The notes: generated by a model not told the origin, from the letters alone. A stretch of 51,836 nt of DNA from an uncultured Granulosicoccaceae bacterium (GCA_937957915.1 CALGNZ010000112.1:1-51836); one strand, 5' to 3'. Shown: positions 35,633-45,030, counted from the stretch's first letter. Numbers and translations: made by a program.

Positions 35633-36796
35633 TTATCGAAAAGATGGATGCCAGAAAGTGCACATCCGTTCAATCAAAGTAATCAGCCCGTAAAACACCG
35701 AGCCTGCGACAGCGGCTACCGCTATTTCTGCCCAAACCATGTCAACGTTCATACGACCCACTTCCGTTGAAATTCTAAACCCCATACCAACGATCGGGGT
35801 ACCAAAGAACTCCGCCACGATAGCGCCAATCAAGGCCAGCGTAGAATTAATCTTCAACGCGTTAAAGATGAAAGGGAGCGCCTGCGGCAAGCGCAATTTC
35901 ATCAGCGACTGGGTGTAGCTGGCGGCATAGGTTTTCATTAAATCACCCTGCATGTGGTCCGCTGCAGACAACCCGGCCACCGTATTAACCAGCATCGGGA
36001 AAAAGGTCATTATTACAACCACCGCCGCTTTGGAATGCCAGTCAAACCCAAACCACATCACCATTATTGGCGCCACACCGATGATAGGCAGTGCCGACAC
36101 CAGATTTCCCACGGGCAACAGGCCGCGCTTTAGAAATGAGGATTTATCTATTAGCAACGCTACCAGAAAACCGGACAGACAACCCATCGAATAACCAATC
36201 AACACCGCTTTCAGGAAGGTTTGCTTAAAGTCGACCCACAGAGTTGCGGTCGAATTCGCAAAACGCTCTGCAATGGCACTGGGCGAGGGCAACAACACCT
36301 GAGGTACCGAAAGCCCGCGAGTGACCAGCTCCCAGATAATGAGCAGCCAGGCACCAAAGACAATGGGTATAACTACCCGCAACACCAGTTGCAACAATCG
36401 ATTGCGAGACATCACCGCAGCCAATTGTTCGACACCCAGCCACCCCAGCGCCCAGGCCGCAACAGACGCAGTCCAAAAGCCTGCACCAGGCCCGGATTGA
36501 GCTGATTCGGCAGCCAGAGCTGACGTGTCTGCAGCTATCCCCAGCCACGCAATAAGCGTCCACGCGCCAAACAGAGATACCGCACAAATAGCGATGCCGG
36601 CTAACAGCCGGTAACGGAGTACGGTCTCTTCCAGCGCATAGCCTACCGCTACGATCATCAGGGTCAAGCCGCAAAAGACCTGTAGTTTTGGACTACTGGC
36701 GATACCTTCACCCGCTGTGTTCAGCGGATAGACAAACAGAGACAGCAACCCGGTTACGCAGGCGAGCAACAGCAGGAACTTTTCTATACGACTCAT
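35633..36796 (-). CDS. ABC transporter permease with extra N-terminal membrane domain
   Basis: Inner-membrane subunit of the importer. The C-terminal 250 residues are a standard binding-protein-dependent permease with the EAA-loop segment TYAASYTQSLMKLRLPQALP. In front are about 130 extra residues with about four hydrophobic segments (LLLLACVTGLLSLFVYP, VFCGLTLMIVAVGYAL, LLAGIAICAVSLFGAWTLI, ASVAAWALGWLGVEQL), which usual members of this family lack. ATG at 36796 overlaps the stop of the other permease gene (ATGA), indicating translational coupling. The open frame extends far upstream, but that part is antisense-like and overlaps the other permease. Confidence 0.9.
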   Translation of the reverse strand: MSRIEKFLLLLACVTGLLSLFVYPLNTAGEGIASSPKLQVFCGLTLMIVAVGYALEETVLRYRLLAGIAICAVSLFGAWTLIAWLGIAADTSALAAESAQSGPGAGFWTASVAAWALGWLGVEQLAAVMSRNRLLQLVLRVVIPIVFGAWLLIIWELVTRGLSVPQVLLPSPSAIAERFANSTATLWVDFKQTFLKAVLIGYSMGCLSGFLVALLIDKSSFLKRGLLPVGNLVSALPIIGVAPIMVMWFGFDWHSKAAVVVIMTFFPMLVNTVAGLSAADHMQGDLMKTYAASYTQSLMKLRLPQALPFIFNALKINSTLALIGAIVAEFFGTPIVGMGFRISTEVGRMNVDMVWAEIAVAAVAGSVFYGLITLIERMCTFWHPSFR

Positions 36797-37713
36797 GGCA
36801 GCGACCCCATGCGCTTTAGCACAAGACGATTGGCCAGACTGACCAACCCGACCAGTGATGCCGCCAGTACCGACGCCATTATCAGCGCAGACCAGATTTG
36901 AACCGTCTGACCATAGTACGAACCGGCAAGCAGGCGTGCCCCCAGACCGGCCACCGCACCGGTTGGCAACTCGCCAACGATGGCGCCAACCATAGCGATC
37001 GCAATCGCGATTTTCATGCTGGTGAACAAATAGGGCATAGACGCAGGCAGCCTGAGCTTCCACAGGGTTTGCCACGACGAAGCGTTGTAGGTACGCATCA
37101 AATCAATGTGGCTGACTTCAGGCGACCGAAGCCCCTTCACCATTCCTACTGCCACCGGGAAAAAACTGAGGTAGGTAGAAATCAACGCCTTGGGCAACAT
37201 GCCCTGTATTCCTATCGCGTTGAGCACTACGATAATCATGGGTGCTATCGCCAAAATGGGTATGGTCTGCGATGCAATTATCCATGGCATCAAACTTTTA
37301 TCGAGTGCCCGGTTATGAATAATTGAAACCGCCAGCACGATACCCAGTACTGTGCCCATTACAAAACCCAACAGTGCAGTAGATAACGTTATCCACGAAT
37401 GAAAAATCAGACTGCGTTTCGAGGTGATTTTTTTCTGGACTGTTGTTTTGTAGATCTCCTGAGCGACCTGATGAGGTGCCGGCAACACCGGACGCTCCTG
37501 ACTCATGGTATCTCTGGCAAGTGTTACCAGGGATACGTCGGTTTGTTTTTGGCGTTTGTAACTATCTTTTTGAAAGGGCGAGTTAAGCAAGACAGCGGAC
37601 AGATACCATACCGCTATAATCGCAAGCACAACGACTGTGACCGGCCACACGCGACCGCCGTTATCAGTCACCTGAAAGCCTGCGCTGTGGCAAATTGCAC
37701 TGACTGTAAGCAC
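36793..37713 (-). CDS. ABC transporter permease
   Basis: Second inner-membrane subunit of the importer, of normal size. There is one N-terminal segment (VWPVTVVVLAIIAVWYLSAVLL) and then the transport domain with the EAA-loop stretch TYNASSWQTLWKLRLPASMP. About six membrane segments can be counted. The start is uncertain: GTG at 37713 opens the frame, and GTG at about 37671, nearer to the first membrane segment, is an alternative; neither has a good ribosome-binding site. It lies 51 bases after the ATPase gene, and its stop overlaps the next permease start. Two different permeases imply a heterodimeric channel. Confidence 0.9.
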   Translation of the reverse strand: MLTVSAICHSAGFQVTDNGGRVWPVTVVVLAIIAVWYLSAVLLNSPFQKDSYKRQKQTDVSLVTLARDTMSQERPVLPAPHQVAQEIYKTTVQKKITSKRSLIFHSWITLSTALLGFVMGTVLGIVLAVSIIHNRALDKSLMPWIIASQTIPILAIAPMIIVVLNAIGIQGMLPKALISTYLSFFPVAVGMVKGLRSPEVSHIDLMRTYNASSWQTLWKLRLPASMPYLFTSMKIAIAIAMVGAIVGELPTGAVAGLGARLLAGSYYGQTVQIWSALIMASVLAASLVGLVSLANRLVLKRMGSLP

Positions 37714-37764
37714 GCGGGCCTGGTGTGCTCAGGTTGAGAGTACACAGGACAATACGCTCGTCCG

Positions 37765-38583
37765 TTAATCTTCATAGCTGTGCCCCTGCCGCAAGCCTTC
37801 CCTGACTCGATGTGCAATAGCCAGAAACTCTGGCGTTTCACGAATGTCGAGCCCTCGATCTTTTGGCAAATCACTTTCTATGATGTCAATAATGCGTCCA
37901 GGGCGCGGAGACATCACCACAATATGTGTAGACAGAAACACCGCTTCCGGAATGGAGTGAGTGACAAAAACAACGGTCTTGTTCGTTTTATCCCAAAGTT
38001 GTAGCAACTGCTCATTAAGATGGTCGCGTACAATTTCATCCAGCGCGCCAAACGGCTCGTCCATCAACAGTAAGTCTGGCTCAACGGCAAGGGCCCGTGC
38101 TATGGATGCACGCTGTTGCATGCCACCGGACAACTGCCACGGATATTTTTTCTCGAACCCCGACAGATTAACCAGTTCAAGATTACGCTCGACACGGGCG
38201 CGCCGCTCCTTTCTGTCAAGCCCCATTATTTCCAGGGGTAGTGCAACATTGCGTGCAATTGTGCGCCACGGATATAGCGAGGCTGCCTGAAACACATAAC
38301 CATAAGCGCGTGCCAGACGCGCTTGCTGCGGGCTAACACCGTTAACCTGCACATCACCGGACGTTGGCGTTTCAAGATCAGCGATCACTCGCAGCAGTGT
38401 GGTTTTGCCACAGCCTGACGGCCCGATCAAAGAGACAAAATCACCCGCCTGAATAGTGAGATCGATATCAGATAACGCGTGAACTGCACCATCATTGGTA
38501 TCAAAGCGAAGAGACAGATCACTGGCAGTGACCACATTGCCTGTAGCGGATTGAGCCTCTGCGCTCATAGTGTGCGAATCCAT
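37765..38583 (-). CDS. ABC transporter ATP-binding protein
   Basis: Cytoplasmic energy-coupling subunit of the NMT1-type importer, in the nitrate/sulfonate/taurine/pyrimidine group. All motifs are intact: Walker A GPSGCGKTT, Q-loop YVFQAASLYPW, signature LSGGMQQRASIARAL, Walker B LLLMDEPFGALDE and the H-loop VTHSIPEAVFLS. I placed the start at ATG 38583. The frame stays open to GTG 38685, which would overlap the hydantoinase gene by 44 bases; ATG 38568 is also possible. None has a good ribosome-binding site, so coupling to the upstream gene is likely. Confidence 0.93.
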   Translation of the reverse strand: MDSHTMSAEAQSATGNVVTASDLSLRFDTNDGAVHALSDIDLTIQAGDFVSLIGPSGCGKTTLLRVIADLETPTSGDVQVNGVSPQQARLARAYGYVFQAASLYPWRTIARNVALPLEIMGLDRKERRARVERNLELVNLSGFEKKYPWQLSGGMQQRASIARALAVEPDLLLMDEPFGALDEIVRDHLNEQLLQLWDKTNKTVVFVTHSIPEAVFLSTHIVVMSPRPGRIIDIIESDLPKDRGLDIRETPEFLAIAHRVREGLRQGHSYED

Positions 38584-38641
38584 TTCACCGGAAGCCGGCG
38601 TCGCTGAGTTGTTTTGTTTGAATAAACCACTGAAGTTTGCA

Positions 38642-40096
38642 TCAAACTCCCGCTGGCATATTTGCCGGATCGCGCTCAACAGCACGTGGTGCGGTTAATT
38701 CCTTCCATGCAGATAATGCCTTGTTGACCGCCGGGTACGCCTCGCGTGAGATAAATTCCCCGTGACCCTCTCGAGTTTTTATTTCATCTTCAGCTACTGC
38801 TACCACACCACGTGTGAGTGTGAAGCGTGGCAAACCAGTGACTTCGATACCTTCAAACACATTGTAGTCAATCGCAGATTGCTGTTTGTCAGCGGCTATT
38901 ACCTTGCTGCGCGCTGGATCCCACACAATCAGATCGGCATCAGCACCCACCATCACTGCACCTTTTTTCGGGTACATGTTTAGTATCTTTGCAATATTGG
39001 TAGAGGTTACGGCAACAAACTCATTCATCGTCAGCCTGCCAGTGTTAACACCTTTGGTCCATAGCACTGGCAGACGATCTTCCAGACCGCCGGTGCCGTT
39101 GGGAATTTTAGTAAAGTCGCCCAGTCCAAAACGCTTTTGTTCGGTTGTAAAAGAACAGTGATCAGTTGCTACTACTTGTAAGCTACCCGCCTGCAAACCT
39201 GCCCACAAACCATCCTGATGCTCTTTACTGCGGAACGGTGGAGACATAACCCGCCTGGCAGAGTGATCCCAGTCTTTGTTAAAGTACTCTGACTCGTCGA
39301 GTGTCAGATGTTGAACCAGCGGCTCGCCATACACGCGCATGCCTTTTTGTCTTGCCCTTCTGATCGCCTCGTGTGCCTGCTCACAAGACACATGAACGAT
39401 GTACAGTGGCACCCCGGCCATATCTGCGATCATGATCGCACGATTGGCAGCTTCGCCTTCTACCTCAGGGGGGCGTGAATAGGCGTGCCCTTCCGGACCG
39501 TTATTGCCCTCTGCCAACAGCTTTGCCTGCAACTGAGCAACAACATCTCCGTTTTCAGCATGTACCAGTGGCATCGCGCCCAGTGCAGCGCAACGCTGAA
39601 ACGACGAAAACATTTCATCGTCGTCAACCATCAATGCACCTTTGTAGGCCAAAAAATGTTTAAACGTATTAATGCCGCTGTCAACGACAGTGGCCATTTC
39701 ATTAAATACCTGCTCACTCCACCAGGTAATGGCCATGTGAAAGGAGTAATCACAGGATGCTTTCGACGTTTTGTTATCCCACATCTGCCGCGCTTCAAGC
39801 AGTGACTGCCCTGGAGAAGGTAAACAGAAATCGACGACACTGGTCGTTCCGCCGGATAACGCAGCGCGGGTTCCTGACTCAAAATCATCGGTCGAATAGG
39901 TACCCATAAAAGGCATTTCAAGATGCGTGTGCGGGTCAATTCCACCGGGCATCACATAACAACCGGTTGCATCCAGAGTTTCATCACCACTGAGATTGTC
40001 ACCGATCTCGACAATGCGGCCACCCTCTATCAATACGTCAGCCGAATAACTTAGATCGGCGGTCACCACCGTACCACCTCTGATTACTGTCGACAT
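38642..40096 (-). CDS. hydA: Dihydropyrimidinase (D-hydantoinase)
   Basis: Second step of reductive pyrimidine breakdown: opens dihydrouracil or dihydrothymine to the N-carbamoyl-beta-amino acid. Cyclic amidohydrolase of 484 residues with a binuclear metal site: PGGIDPHTHLEMPF (HxH), the lysine likely to be carboxylated in FKHFLAYKG, histidines in PLVHAENGD and YIVHVSCEQA, and the Asp in VVATDHCSF. ATG at 40096 with an AGGAG ribosome-binding site. It sits between the N-carbamoyl amidohydrolase and the importer genes in one run, which fixes the substrate as pyrimidine-derived more firmly than the sequence alone, since hydantoinases and dihydropyrimidinases are hard to tell apart. Confidence 0.94.
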   Translation of the reverse strand: MSTVIRGGTVVTADLSYSADVLIEGGRIVEIGDNLSGDETLDATGCYVMPGGIDPHTHLEMPFMGTYSTDDFESGTRAALSGGTTSVVDFCLPSPGQSLLEARQMWDNKTSKASCDYSFHMAITWWSEQVFNEMATVVDSGINTFKHFLAYKGALMVDDDEMFSSFQRCAALGAMPLVHAENGDVVAQLQAKLLAEGNNGPEGHAYSRPPEVEGEAANRAIMIADMAGVPLYIVHVSCEQAHEAIRRARQKGMRVYGEPLVQHLTLDESEYFNKDWDHSARRVMSPPFRSKEHQDGLWAGLQAGSLQVVATDHCSFTTEQKRFGLGDFTKIPNGTGGLEDRLPVLWTKGVNTGRLTMNEFVAVTSTNIAKILNMYPKKGAVMVGADADLIVWDPARSKVIAADKQQSAIDYNVFEGIEVTGLPRFTLTRGVVAVAEDEIKTREGHGEFISREAYPAVNKALSAWKELTAPRAVERDPANMPAGV

Positions 40097-40168
40097 AATG
40101 GGCTCCTATTTATAAAAAAACGTGGGGACAAAACGCGGGTAAATGGCGTGGGCTGGTAACAAGAGATT

Positions 40169-41428
40169 TCAACTCGCTTCAACGATTCCGGCAGTTTCTA
40201 CCACCGCATGAAAAAGTACATTGGTGCCAGCCGCGGCCCACTCGGGTGAAATTTCTTCCGCTTCATTATGCGACAGACCATCTACACAGGGGCACATCAC
40301 CATAGCCGTTGGCGCTACCCGGTTTATCCAGCACGCATCGTGACCAGCACCGGATACAAGATCGCGATGACTATAGCCAAGGCGTTCAGCAGCACTGCGG
40401 ACAGCGGTAACGCAATCGAGATCGAACTCAACCGGATCGAACCCGCCTACCTGTTCAATTTCAAGGCCGAGGCTCATATCATCACAAATTTTCTTTGCGC
40501 CCTCGCGCAGGCGCGCTTCCATATCCGCAATAATCTCTTTTTGCGGATGACGAAAATCAATGGTGAATACACACTTGCCGGGAATGATATTGCGCGAGTT
40601 TGGATAGACATCACAATGGCCAATGGCACCGACCGCATTGGGGGCGTGGCTCCAGGCGATTTCATCAACCAGCTGAGTTATTTTCGCCATTCCCAGGCCT
40701 GCATTGACACGCATTGGCATTGGAGTTGAGCCTGTATGACTCTCTTTGCCGGTAACGGTTAGCTGCAACCATTTCAGACCCTGACCATGAGTAACCACAC
40801 CGATATCTGTGTTTTCTTTTTCGAGGATTGGGCCCTGCTCTATGTGCAGTTCAAAGAACGCTTTCATTTTACGTTCACCCACCGGCTCATCTCCGCACCA
40901 GCCAATGCGCTTGAGCTCATCACCCAGTTTCAGACCATCTGCATCTTCGCGTTCGTAGGCCCAATCGAGGGTGTGAACCCCTGCAAATACACCCGACGAC
41001 ACCATCGCTGGCGCAAAACGAGTACCCTCTTCGTTTGTCCAGTTAACAATAACAATCGGATGCCTGGTTTGCACCTTCATATCATTCAACTGACGAATGA
41101 TTTCCAGCCCGCCGAGTACGCCAAGCACACCATCATATTTACCACCCGTTGGTTGCGTATCGAGGTGACTGCCAACATAAACCGGCAACGCATCAGGGTC
41201 CGTACCTTCACGCCGGGCAAACATATTGCCCATCTGATCGAGCCCCATGCTCAGGCCCGCCGCTTCACACCACGACTGAAACAACTTTCTGCCAGTAGCA
41301 TCGTCATCAGTTAATGTCTGACGATTATTTCCACCGGCGATTCCCGGTCCGATTGTCGCCATCTCCATCAGCGAATCCCACAGCCGTTCGCTGTTGATTT
41401 TCATATTGCTGGATATAGTCACAGACAC
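40169..41428 (-). CDS. N-carbamoyl-beta-alanine amidohydrolase (beta-ureidopropionase type, M20)
   Basis: Third step: hydrolyses N-carbamoyl-beta-alanine to beta-alanine, CO2 and ammonia. A 419-residue member of the M20-type hydantoinase/carbamoylase family. Metal-binding signatures are YVGSHLDTQPTGGKYDG, NWTNEEGTRFAPA and FELHIEQGPILE, with a C-terminal His in VSGAGHDACW. The start is GTG at 41428 or the GTG two codons later, with the purine-rich AAAGAGAGAG just upstream; ATG 41404 is a third option. Sequence alone would also allow an N-carbamoyl-L-amino-acid hydrolase or allantoate amidohydrolase; the neighbours point to the pyrimidine pathway. Confidence 0.92.
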   Translation of the reverse strand: MSVTISSNMKINSERLWDSLMEMATIGPGIAGGNNRQTLTDDDATGRKLFQSWCEAAGLSMGLDQMGNMFARREGTDPDALPVYVGSHLDTQPTGGKYDGVLGVLGGLEIIRQLNDMKVQTRHPIVIVNWTNEEGTRFAPAMVSSGVFAGVHTLDWAYEREDADGLKLGDELKRIGWCGDEPVGERKMKAFFELHIEQGPILEKENTDIGVVTHGQGLKWLQLTVTGKESHTGSTPMPMRVNAGLGMAKITQLVDEIAWSHAPNAVGAIGHCDVYPNSRNIIPGKCVFTIDFRHPQKEIIADMEARLREGAKKICDDMSLGLEIEQVGGFDPVEFDLDCVTAVRSAAERLGYSHRDLVSGAGHDACWINRVAPTAMVMCPCVDGLSHNEAEEISPEWAAAGTNVLFHAVVETAGIVEAS

Positions 41429-41480
41429 TCTCTCTTTAAAAGGTCATCAGTTTTTAGCATTGCTGAAGCAGATAAACGTT

Positions 41481-42806
41481 TCAATCCAGCGTTCGCAAGA
41501 CATCTTTCAACACATCAAACAACTCATCAATCTGCGCTTTTGAAATGATCAGAGGGGGTGACAATGCGATGATGTCACCAGTCGTTCGAATCAACAGATT
41601 TTTCTCAAATGCCTTTAAAAACGCCGTAAAAGCTCGTTTTGTGGGTTCGCCTGCAATTGGCTCAAGCTCGATAGCACCAATCAATCCATAGTTGCGAATA
41701 TCGATTACGTGAGGCAACCCTTTCAGCGAGTGCAATGCATCCTCCCAATAAGGAGCAAGCTCTGTCGCGCGAGTTAACAACTCTTCTTCACGATAGGTTT
41801 CAAGCGTGCCAAGCGCCGCCGCACAGGCAACCGGGTTACCTGAATACGTGTAACCGTGAAAAAACTCAATCAGATGCTCAGGCCCGGTCATAAATGCGTC
41901 GTGGATATCATCACGAACAAACACTGCCCCCATCGGGATAACGCCGCTGGTCAGGCCTTTGGCAGTTGTCATGATGTCGGGTACCACACCGAATGCATCT
42001 GACGAAAATGCCCCACCCAACCTGCCAAAACCGGTAATGACTTCGTCGAATATCAATAGAATTCCGTGTTTATCGCAGATCTCACGCAGGCGTTTCAGAT
42101 AACCGACAGGCGGCATCAATACACCGGTTGATCCGGCCATCGGCTCAACGATAACCGCAGCAATCGTTGAGGCATCGTGCAGTGCGACAATACGTTCAAG
42201 ATCTTCGGCCAGTTCGGCGCCATGCTCCGGCAGTCCACGGGTAAATGCATTGCGCTCTATGTCGTGGGTATGCGGCAAGTGGTCTACACCGCCCAGTAAG
42301 GTGCCAAACATTTTTCGATTACTGACAATGCCACCAACCGATATGCCGCCAAAGTTCACGCCATGGTAACCACGCTCGCGACCGATAAGACGGGTGCGGC
42401 TGCCTTCACCCTTTACGCGATGATAGGCAATTGCCATTTTTAACGCGGTTTCAACAGACTCGGAACCAGAGTTGGTAAAAAACGCGTGATTCATTCCGGG
42501 CGGCGTGATCTCTACCAGCGCTGAAGCCAACTCGAATACTTTGGGATGCCCCAGTTGAAAAGCAGGGGCATAGTCGAGTTCACCAACCTGCTTCTGCACC
42601 GCTTCAACAATTTTTGGTCGACCGTGCCCGGCGTTACAGCACCAAAGCCCTGCAGTGCCATCAAGCACCTGACGACCATCATCAGTGGTGTAGTGCATAT
42701 CTTTTGCAGCAACAAACATCCGGGGCGTTTGCTTAAACTGCCGGTTGGCCGTAAAGGGCATCCAGAAGGCTTCCAGATTATTTGGCCGAGCAACGTATTG
42801 TGACAT
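41481..42806 (-). CDS. Class III aminotransferase, probably beta-alanine:pyruvate
   Basis: PLP-dependent omega-amino-acid aminotransferase, about 441 residues. It shows NLEAFWMPFTANRQFK, FTNSGSESVETALKMA (phosphate cup), RGYHGVNFGGISVGG, LLIFDEVITGFGRLG (PLP Asp) and the PLP lysine in TTAKGLTSGVIPMG. The opening segment and length resemble beta-alanine:pyruvate transaminase, which converts the beta-alanine end-product of the pathway to malonate semialdehyde. ATG 42806 has a purine-rich ribosome-binding site (AGAGAAAAG) and gives a MSQYVARPNNL start; the frame extends to 42854. It is the first gene of the operon, facing rutR across a region with two RutR boxes. Confidence 0.92.
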   Translation of the reverse strand: MSQYVARPNNLEAFWMPFTANRQFKQTPRMFVAAKDMHYTTDDGRQVLDGTAGLWCCNAGHGRPKIVEAVQKQVGELDYAPAFQLGHPKVFELASALVEITPPGMNHAFFTNSGSESVETALKMAIAYHRVKGEGSRTRLIGRERGYHGVNFGGISVGGIVSNRKMFGTLLGGVDHLPHTHDIERNAFTRGLPEHGAELAEDLERIVALHDASTIAAVIVEPMAGSTGVLMPPVGYLKRLREICDKHGILLIFDEVITGFGRLGGAFSSDAFGVVPDIMTTAKGLTSGVIPMGAVFVRDDIHDAFMTGPEHLIEFFHGYTYSGNPVACAAALGTLETYREEELLTRATELAPYWEDALHSLKGLPHVIDIRNYGLIGAIELEPIAGEPTKRAFTAFLKAFEKNLLIRTTGDIIALSPPLIISKAQIDELFDVLKDVLRTLD

Positions 42807-42869
42807 GTCTTTTCTCTGGTTAGCAGTCGGCAAAAAAGCCACACCACCTCTCATTTTGTTCGAGTAACC

Positions 42870-42900
42870 AGTATAATCCGACCAACTGGTTAATAGTTAA
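42870..42900 (-). promoter_or_regulatory. Candidate promoter of the aminotransferase-led operon
   Basis: On the minus strand TATACT (42875-42870) is a good -10 match. TTAACT (42900-42895) is a fair -35 with a long 19-base spacer. The RutR-like box at 42878-42893 lies between them. On the plus strand the same segment has a perfect TATAAT at 42872-42877 that could serve rutR, with no good -35. Confidence 0.35.
42878..42893. promoter_or_regulatory. rutR box: RutR-like operator 1
   Basis: CCGACCAACTGGTTAA matches the E. coli RutR consensus TTGACCAnnTGGTCAA at 11 of 14 specified positions (13 of 16 against the perfect box nearby). It sits next to TATAAT of the rutR side and inside the candidate promoter of the divergent operon, so it could control both. 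Confidence 0.55.
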
Positions 42901-42911
42901 CCTATCGCAGC

Positions 42912-42927
42912 TTGACCAACTGGTCAA
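42912..42927. promoter_or_regulatory. rutR box: Perfect RutR operator
   Basis: TTGACCAACTGGTCAA is an exact match to the RutR consensus TTGACCAnnTGGTCAA established for E. coli RutR. It lies 5 bases before the ATG of the RutR-type gene, where binding would block its transcription or translation start region. Its spacing to operator 1 is 34 bases centre to centre, about three DNA turns, which fits paired binding on one face. Confidence 0.8.
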
Positions 42928-42931
42928 CGGT

Positions 42932-43570
42932 ATGACAAAAGCAATAACAAACAAACAAAGACCAGGCTCTGGAACCTCCAGAATCCAGACTCAAAATCGC
43001 CAGCGAATAATAACCGCCGCGCTCGAAGTATTCTCAACCTATGGCTACAGAGGCAGCACCGTTGCGCAGATTGCCGATAGCGCCTCTATGTCCAAAGCTA
43101 ACTTGCTCTACTACTTCCCTACCAAAAAAGAAATCTATCTGTCAGTGCTCGAAGAAACACTCTCTGAATGGTTACAGCCACTAACGCAGATAAACCCTGA
43201 AGGGGATCCTGCAGATGAAATATGGGCCTATGTAAAGGCAAAGCTTGCACTGTCTAAATCAAACCCGAAAGCATCGCGGCTGTTTGCCAACGAAGTGCTG
43301 CAAGGCGCACCAATGATCGGCAATTTTCTGCGCACAGAGCTGCGTGAACTGGTCAGTGCAAAGTGCATCGTCATTCAACAATGGATCGACCAGGGCAAAC
43401 TGACCACAGTGTCTCCGATGCATCTGATATTTTTTATTTGGGCTGCCACCCAGCACTACGCCGACTTTAGCGCACAAACGCAATGCCTGACAGATGACAC
43501 AGAAAATCTGTTCGACGACGCAGAACACACGTTGAAAACTCTGATTTTTAATGGCCTGGTGCCGCAGTAA
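42932..43570 (+). CDS. rutR: RutR-type TetR regulator of pyrimidine use
   Basis: A 212-residue TetR-family regulator. The N-terminal helix-turn-helix (about 22-68) reads RIITAALEVFSTYGYRGSTVAQIADSASMSK..NLLYYF. The C-terminal ligand domain carries RutR-like stretches (KASRLFANEVLQGAP, FIWAATQHYADF). RutR of E. coli binds uracil and thymine and then leaves its operator. Here the gene is embedded in a pyrimidine-degradation locus, divergent from the aminotransferase operon, and preceded by a perfect RutR box, which supports both the identity and autoregulation. In E. coli RutR governs the different Rut pathway. ATG at 42932 lacks a clear ribosome-binding site because the operator occupies that position. 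Confidence 0.92.
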   Translation: MTKAITNKQRPGSGTSRIQTQNRQRIITAALEVFSTYGYRGSTVAQIADSASMSKANLLYYFPTKKEIYLSVLEETLSEWLQPLTQINPEGDPADEIWAYVKAKLALSKSNPKASRLFANEVLQGAPMIGNFLRTELRELVSAKCIVIQQWIDQGKLTTVSPMHLIFFIWAATQHYADFSAQTQCLTDDTENLFDDAEHTLKTLIFNGLVPQ

Positions 43571-43673
43571 AATTCGTACAGCGCCTATATAGACGCAGCA
43601 CAGGCGCATCAGATTCAGAAAATATTTTTCGATCATAAGTAGCAACAGCGACCGCACCCGGAGCACACAAACA

Positions 43674-44972
43674 TTAGCTGTTTGCCATCGGATTGTTTGG
43701 GTGAGTGGTCCAGTTTTGGTACTCGCTGTTTATTGGGGAGTTGGTTCTCGGGTCAACCCCCGATGTCATTTGCTGCATGGTTATGCATTCATCGACCGGG
43801 CAAACACTGACACATAGATTACAACCAACACACTCTTCATCTATTACCTGAAAATGACGCTTGCCATCAACCGACTGAGTTATGGCCTGATGCGATGTGT
43901 CCTCACAGACAACGTGGCATCTGCCGCACTGAATACACTTGTCCTGATCAATTACCGCTTTACTCACGAAGTTCAGATTCAGGTATTGCCAGTCAGTGAC
44001 GTTAGGCGTTGCCTTGCCAATTATACTTTGCAGGTCTGTATGGCCTTTTTCGTCCATCCATTGCTCAAGGCCTGTAATCATTTCCTGTACTACTTTAAAT
44101 CCATAGGTCATGGCAGCAGTACAAACCTGCACATTGCCAGCACCAAGCGCCATAAACTCCGCTGCATCGCGCCAGTTACTAATGCCACCAATACCCGAAA
44201 TCGGCAGCTCCGCGGTTTCCGAGTCGCGCGCAATCTCTGCCACCATGTTTAGCGCTATTGGCTTGACTGCAGGCCCGCAGTAACCACCGTGTGACCCTTT
44301 GCCATCTATAGAGGGCTCAGGCGACATCGTATCCAGATTAACACTGACAATAGAACTGACGGTATTGATCAAAGAAACAGCATCAGCACCTCCCGCCAGC
44401 GCCGCACGCGCGGGATAGCGGATATCATTAATGTTGGGCGTGAGCTTAACGATAACCGGCATATCAGTCGCTTCCTTGCACCAGCGCGTGACCATTTCTA
44501 TATACTCGGGGACTTGCCCGACCGATGAACCCATGCCACGTTCTGACATGCCGTGTGGACAACCAAAATTCAATTCCACACCATCTGCGCCGGTATCTTC
44601 AACCCGTTTTAATATCGACTTCCAGTTTGGCTCCTCGCACGGCACCATCAATGAAACAACCATCGCACGATCAGGCCAGTCGCGTTTGACCTGTTTGATT
44701 TCTTCGAGATTAATATCGAGCGGTCGGTCGGTGATTAACTCGATATTATTCAAACCAATCAAACGTCGATCTGCGGAATGGACCACCCCGTAACGCGGCC
44801 CATTAACGTTAACAATATGCGGGTCTTCGCCAAGGGTTTTCCAAACCACCCCACCCCAGCCTGCCTCAAACGCACGAGTGACGTTATACGCCTTATCGGT
44901 TGGAGGCGCTGATGCCAGCCAAAACGGATTGGGCGATTTAATGCCGATAAAATCGTTACTCAGGTCGGCCAT
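43674..44972 (-). CDS. preA: NAD-dependent dihydropyrimidine dehydrogenase subunit PreA
   Basis: With PreT, reduces uracil and thymine to dihydro forms, the first step of the reductive pathway. A dihydroorotate-dehydrogenase-like FMN barrel (about 1-310; NPFWLASAPPTDKAYN, ELNFGCPHGMSERGMGSS, VIVKLTPNINDI, SGIGGISNWRDAAEFMALGAGNVQ) is followed by a ferredoxin domain with two 4Fe-4S motifs (CIQCGRCHVVC and CVGCNLCVSVCPVDEC). The 432-residue length is slightly above E. coli PreA. ATG at 44972 with the purine run AGGAG upstream. It lies 58 bases after preT on the same strand and ends convergent with rutR. Confidence 0.95.
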   Translation of the reverse strand: MADLSNDFIGIKSPNPFWLASAPPTDKAYNVTRAFEAGWGGVVWKTLGEDPHIVNVNGPRYGVVHSADRRLIGLNNIELITDRPLDINLEEIKQVKRDWPDRAMVVSLMVPCEEPNWKSILKRVEDTGADGVELNFGCPHGMSERGMGSSVGQVPEYIEMVTRWCKEATDMPVIVKLTPNINDIRYPARAALAGGADAVSLINTVSSIVSVNLDTMSPEPSIDGKGSHGGYCGPAVKPIALNMVAEIARDSETAELPISGIGGISNWRDAAEFMALGAGNVQVCTAAMTYGFKVVQEMITGLEQWMDEKGHTDLQSIIGKATPNVTDWQYLNLNFVSKAVIDQDKCIQCGRCHVVCEDTSHQAITQSVDGKRHFQVIDEECVGCNLCVSVCPVDECITMQQMTSGVDPRTNSPINSEYQNWTTHPNNPMANS

Positions 44973-45030
44973 TGTATTCTCCTGCGTGCGCTAAGATTGT
45001 TGAGCATTCACCACTGAAGCGTGACAAGCC

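Noticed and set aside
36797..37075. N-terminal extension of the second permease up to 37075
   Set aside because: It overlaps the other permease gene almost fully, is not membrane- or permease-like, and the ATG at 36796 overlaps the upstream stop in ATGA form.
43571..43673. GCGCCT/AGGCGC repeat between convergent rutR and preA as a terminator
   Set aside because: Six base pairs with a 15-base loop and no T run on either side; too weak to support.
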